Source of the DNA: Anas platyrhynchos
Lineage: Eukaryota > Chordata > Aves > Anseriformes > Anatidae
Length of the DNA: 64,000 nucleotides
Direction of reading: 5' to 3'
Assembly (NCBI RefSeq): GCF_047663525.1
Contig: NC_092590.1
Location: forward strand, 50,002,501 to 50,066,500
Shown: one piece after another, positions 61,878 to 64,000 of the stretch
Layout of the letters: each line of letters starts with the position of its first letter
Numbering within the stretch: position 1 is the first letter of the stretch
Notes under the pieces: model-generated
Told to the model about the DNA's origin: nothing
Database searches by the model: none
What the model saw: only the letters and a program-made list of their open reading frames with translations
Made by a program: the position numbers and the translations under genes

Positions 61878-63185
61878 TTGGCTCAAATCACCTTTGTGGT
61901 GAGCCAGACCCAGGGAGCAGTGGCTTCCAGACATGCTCATCATCACCTTTCAGCATTGCTCTGCCAAGAAAGGAACAATGCAGTTCAGGCAACGGGGATC
62001 TCCCGGCTCTCCCAAAATGATTAAATTTATCTTGGCTATTTGGCAATGAACTGTCTGGAGGACTTGGTACAAACTTCTGTTTGTTAAAGTTCTTGGATAT
62101 TTTCCAACTAGTAGTCGGAGAACAATGGAAAAATAGTTTTCCTATACTTTTTCTATACTAAAGTCTTTTTCTTTTTTTTTTTTTTTTAATAATAAATTAT
62201 GTCTGTATAGAAGCTTATGATGCAGGTTTTGTTTTTTTTTTTTAAGCATTAGCAAGATTTTTTTTTTTTTTAATTGGGTTTCTCATCTCTATCTGGTCAT
62301 ACTTTAACATCTTTCAGGAACTTCTTCACCTTGGCAAAGTGTTCATCTGTCCATTTTAATGAAATGAAATTTCACTTCAGTTATCAATTACTGGTGAGGA
62401 GGACACACAATACTGCAGAGAGGGTACAATCACTCATAGACTATTTTCTGGTGAAATTGTAATGAAAACCATATAACCTGAAAGTCCCCTTCTGCTCGTG
62501 TGTATGCATTGATTCAATTAATGCAAATAGTTTTTGATGTCAATTTATAGGAAGCTCATCATGTCTTTGACTTGGTACTCACATGGATTTTTCAATTTAA
62601 ATTCCATGCAAAACAAAGTACTCAGTAAGCAATTTTCAGAATAATGAACAAGATGGGCCATTTCCAACTTTTGCCACATGCAGACCAGATTAGTGGAAGT
62701 ACTTCAAATTCCCGTCAACAGGATCAAGACTTTGTCTTTTATTCTTCATCATCAGAACTGTTAATCATGCCACGAACGTGTTATGGTGATCTAATTTTCT
62801 CCTCTGATATTGGTCTTCATTAGAATATTAGCATAAAGAAACTCTGACAGTGTTTTCTGACGTGGCTTATACCACTGTTTGGAAATTAGTTCATTACTTT
62901 CCATTGAAAACCTTTTACGTTATACTTACCATCTAGGAGGCTTTGCAGGGGATGTAAAATTCCACTCCAAGTAAGTAAGTAGGGTGCGAAACACTAAGTC
63001 ACTTCCTCCTGTAGAAAGCAGGGTGCTGTGGTGCAAAGCTACTTATATGATTTCCACCTTTTTGCAGTGAGGTCCTCTTCAGCTTAGTTTCACATGCTGA
63101 ATTGCCTTGGGAGGGATGAAATTGGAATGAGTGCTCATGCACGAGCACTGGAAGTCATTTTCCTCTGTTTTTGCCAGGGCCTTAC
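61878..63185 (-). pseudogene. IL-8-like CXC chemokine pseudogene D
   Basis: This is a degraded copy of the IL-8-like gene. The exon-2-like block is 63047-63185 (139 nt) and the exon-3-like block is 61878-61960 (83 nt instead of 84). They align along their lengths with the intact gene at 52.9-55.1 kb, including M-S-T-H-S-N-F-I and P-H-C-K-K-V-E-I. Visible lesions are: E-L-R replaced by N-D-F, so C-S-C remains without the receptor-activating motif; an in-frame TGA before P-H-C-K; the exon-2 donor GT changed to AT; a single-base deletion in exon 3 that frameshifts through the fourth-cysteine region; and loss of the exon-3 donor. The exon-2 and exon-3 acceptors are still AG. No signal-peptide exon is recognised between 63186 and 64000. 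Introns are present, so it arose by DNA duplication and not by retroposition. It could be a lost K60 (IL8L1)-type gene or a separate duplicate. Confidence 0.88.
62168..62271. repeat. Cluster of three poly(T) tracts
   Basis: T runs near 62171-62187, 62230-62243 and 62259-62270 lie just downstream, in transcript sense, of intron-like sequence of the chemokine pseudogene. Confidence 0.85.
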
Positions 63186-63915
63186 CTGTAAATATGTAAG
63201 TAAATAAAAACTATATCTACTTAAATGAACCATCTCATTCATTGATCTTATGAAGCAAACAGTACTGTTTCCCCATCAGCCCGGTTCATGTTATTTATAA
63301 ACATGCTGATTTGCTAAGGATTTGCAGATAATTTACCTGTGTCTACACAACAGCAGCAGTGCCACTTCAGAGCTGTTGGGAGGCAGATTCATTTAACGCT
63401 GATCATACACCTCTCTAAAACTTATGTTTTCATAGGTGCAGAATCTGGCCAGGAGCAAATGCACTAAGTTACAGCACTTGAACAAACTAGATGAACATCA
63501 TTAAGTATGCCCACATATTCTTTACTACTTTCTGCCATGATCATCTACCCATTGTTTGTTCTCTGCTCCAGAATGCATGAATCTTAGGTCAAGGAAACAC
63601 CTTCATTATCCTCCCAACCAAGAATAAAAACACATATAGGAGAAAGTTGTGCAGAAAAGACATGCATGGGCATGTTTAGAAAAAAGATCCTGTCTTAATC
63701 ACACATAGCTTAAAATCTAGGGTTTGACATACTGAAAACATGACATACAAATAGCTAGTTTCCTGGCAGAGGCATATTCTACCCCAGCATCTATGCAGAT
63801 ACAAATGATAGTTTTTGCTGCTGAAAGAATATTTATTATTTATTATCCATTACTACTCACAAGTTTTCTTCTCAAAAAGTTTTCTTCTTTTCTTGCTGCT
63901 CTTCTATTTCCTGTC
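63186..63915. other. Region upstream of pseudogene D
   Basis: A signal-peptide exon would be expected here if the pseudogene kept normal spacing, but none is visible. Nothing else is recognised before the LTR at 63916. Confidence 0.5.
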
Positions 63916-64000
63916 TGACGCGCAGAAAAGACCCCACAATCATAGGGTTGTAAAGCAGATATACTTTATTGCAGTGTCCCGGGCGCACTGGGAATAGCTT
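63916..64000 (-). mobile_element. Edge-truncated LTR (3' part)
   Basis: On the minus strand the sequence contains GACACTGCAATAAAGTATAT followed about 40 bp later by an ending CGCGTCA. A poly(A) signal followed by a short U5-like stretch ending in CA is the layout of an LTR 3' part. The rest lies beyond the window, so the family cannot be named. Confidence 0.5.

Noticed and set aside
1-64000. Bacterial-type systems (operons, CRISPR, IS elements)
   Set aside because: The interrupted genes, splice sites, TATA boxes and avian retroelements show a vertebrate nuclear genome. No direct-repeat/spacer array is visible.

Overview
This 64 kb window is nuclear DNA from a bird. It is AT-rich and mostly non-coding. 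It carries chicken-repeat-1 (CR1) LINE fragments, ERVL-type avian LTRs and many poly(A)/poly(T) and microsatellite tracts. The only genes I can support form a cluster of small secreted CXC chemokines, all on the minus strand. The 103-residue product at 52.9-55.1 kb is recognisably the avian IL-8-like chemokine known in chicken as 9E3/CEF4/CAF (IL8L2, CXCLi2). From memory and by eye it is about 90% identical to the chicken protein, so the species is probably a bird other than chicken.

Layout from left to right: 1-9.1 kb is non-coding with a CR1 fragment at 5.86 kb. At 9.17-11.43 kb lies chemokine gene A, with three coding exons recognised. At 13.81-14.40 kb there is an LTR containing a long AAT microsatellite. 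At 24.14-24.76 kb lies chemokine gene B, a compact four-exon gene inside a GC/CpG-rich island, with a TATA box, an NF-kB-type site and a pentanucleotide minisatellite filling its last intron. From 25.5 to 52 kb is a gene desert with a CR1 3' end at 25.48 kb, a second LTR at 41.65-42.32 kb, older CR1/L3-like remnants and many simple repeats. At 52.05-55.33 kb lies the IL-8-like gene, with a TATA/NF-kB/AP-1 promoter and AU-rich elements in its 3' UTR. At 61.88-63.19 kb there is a broken IL-8-like copy (pseudogene D). An edge-truncated LTR begins at 63.9 kb.

The three intact genes share one architecture: a signal-peptide exon ending in phase 1, a second exon carrying E-L-R-C-x-C and a G-P-H-C motif and ending in phase 2, and an 84-nt third exon carrying the fourth cysteine. 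All three should encode ELR-positive chemokines that attract granulocytes through CXCR1/2-type receptors (family knowledge). Exon-2 length divides the cluster into two pairs: A and B at 127 nt, the IL-8-like gene and pseudogene D at 136 and 139 nt. This suggests two rounds of local duplication, one of which decayed.

I see no operons, CRISPR arrays, plasmid or phage features, or RNA genes. The observations most worth a second look are the divergent A/B chemokine pair, the minisatellite intron of gene B, the ELR-less pseudogene, two strong hairpins, and the shared kappa-B motifs.
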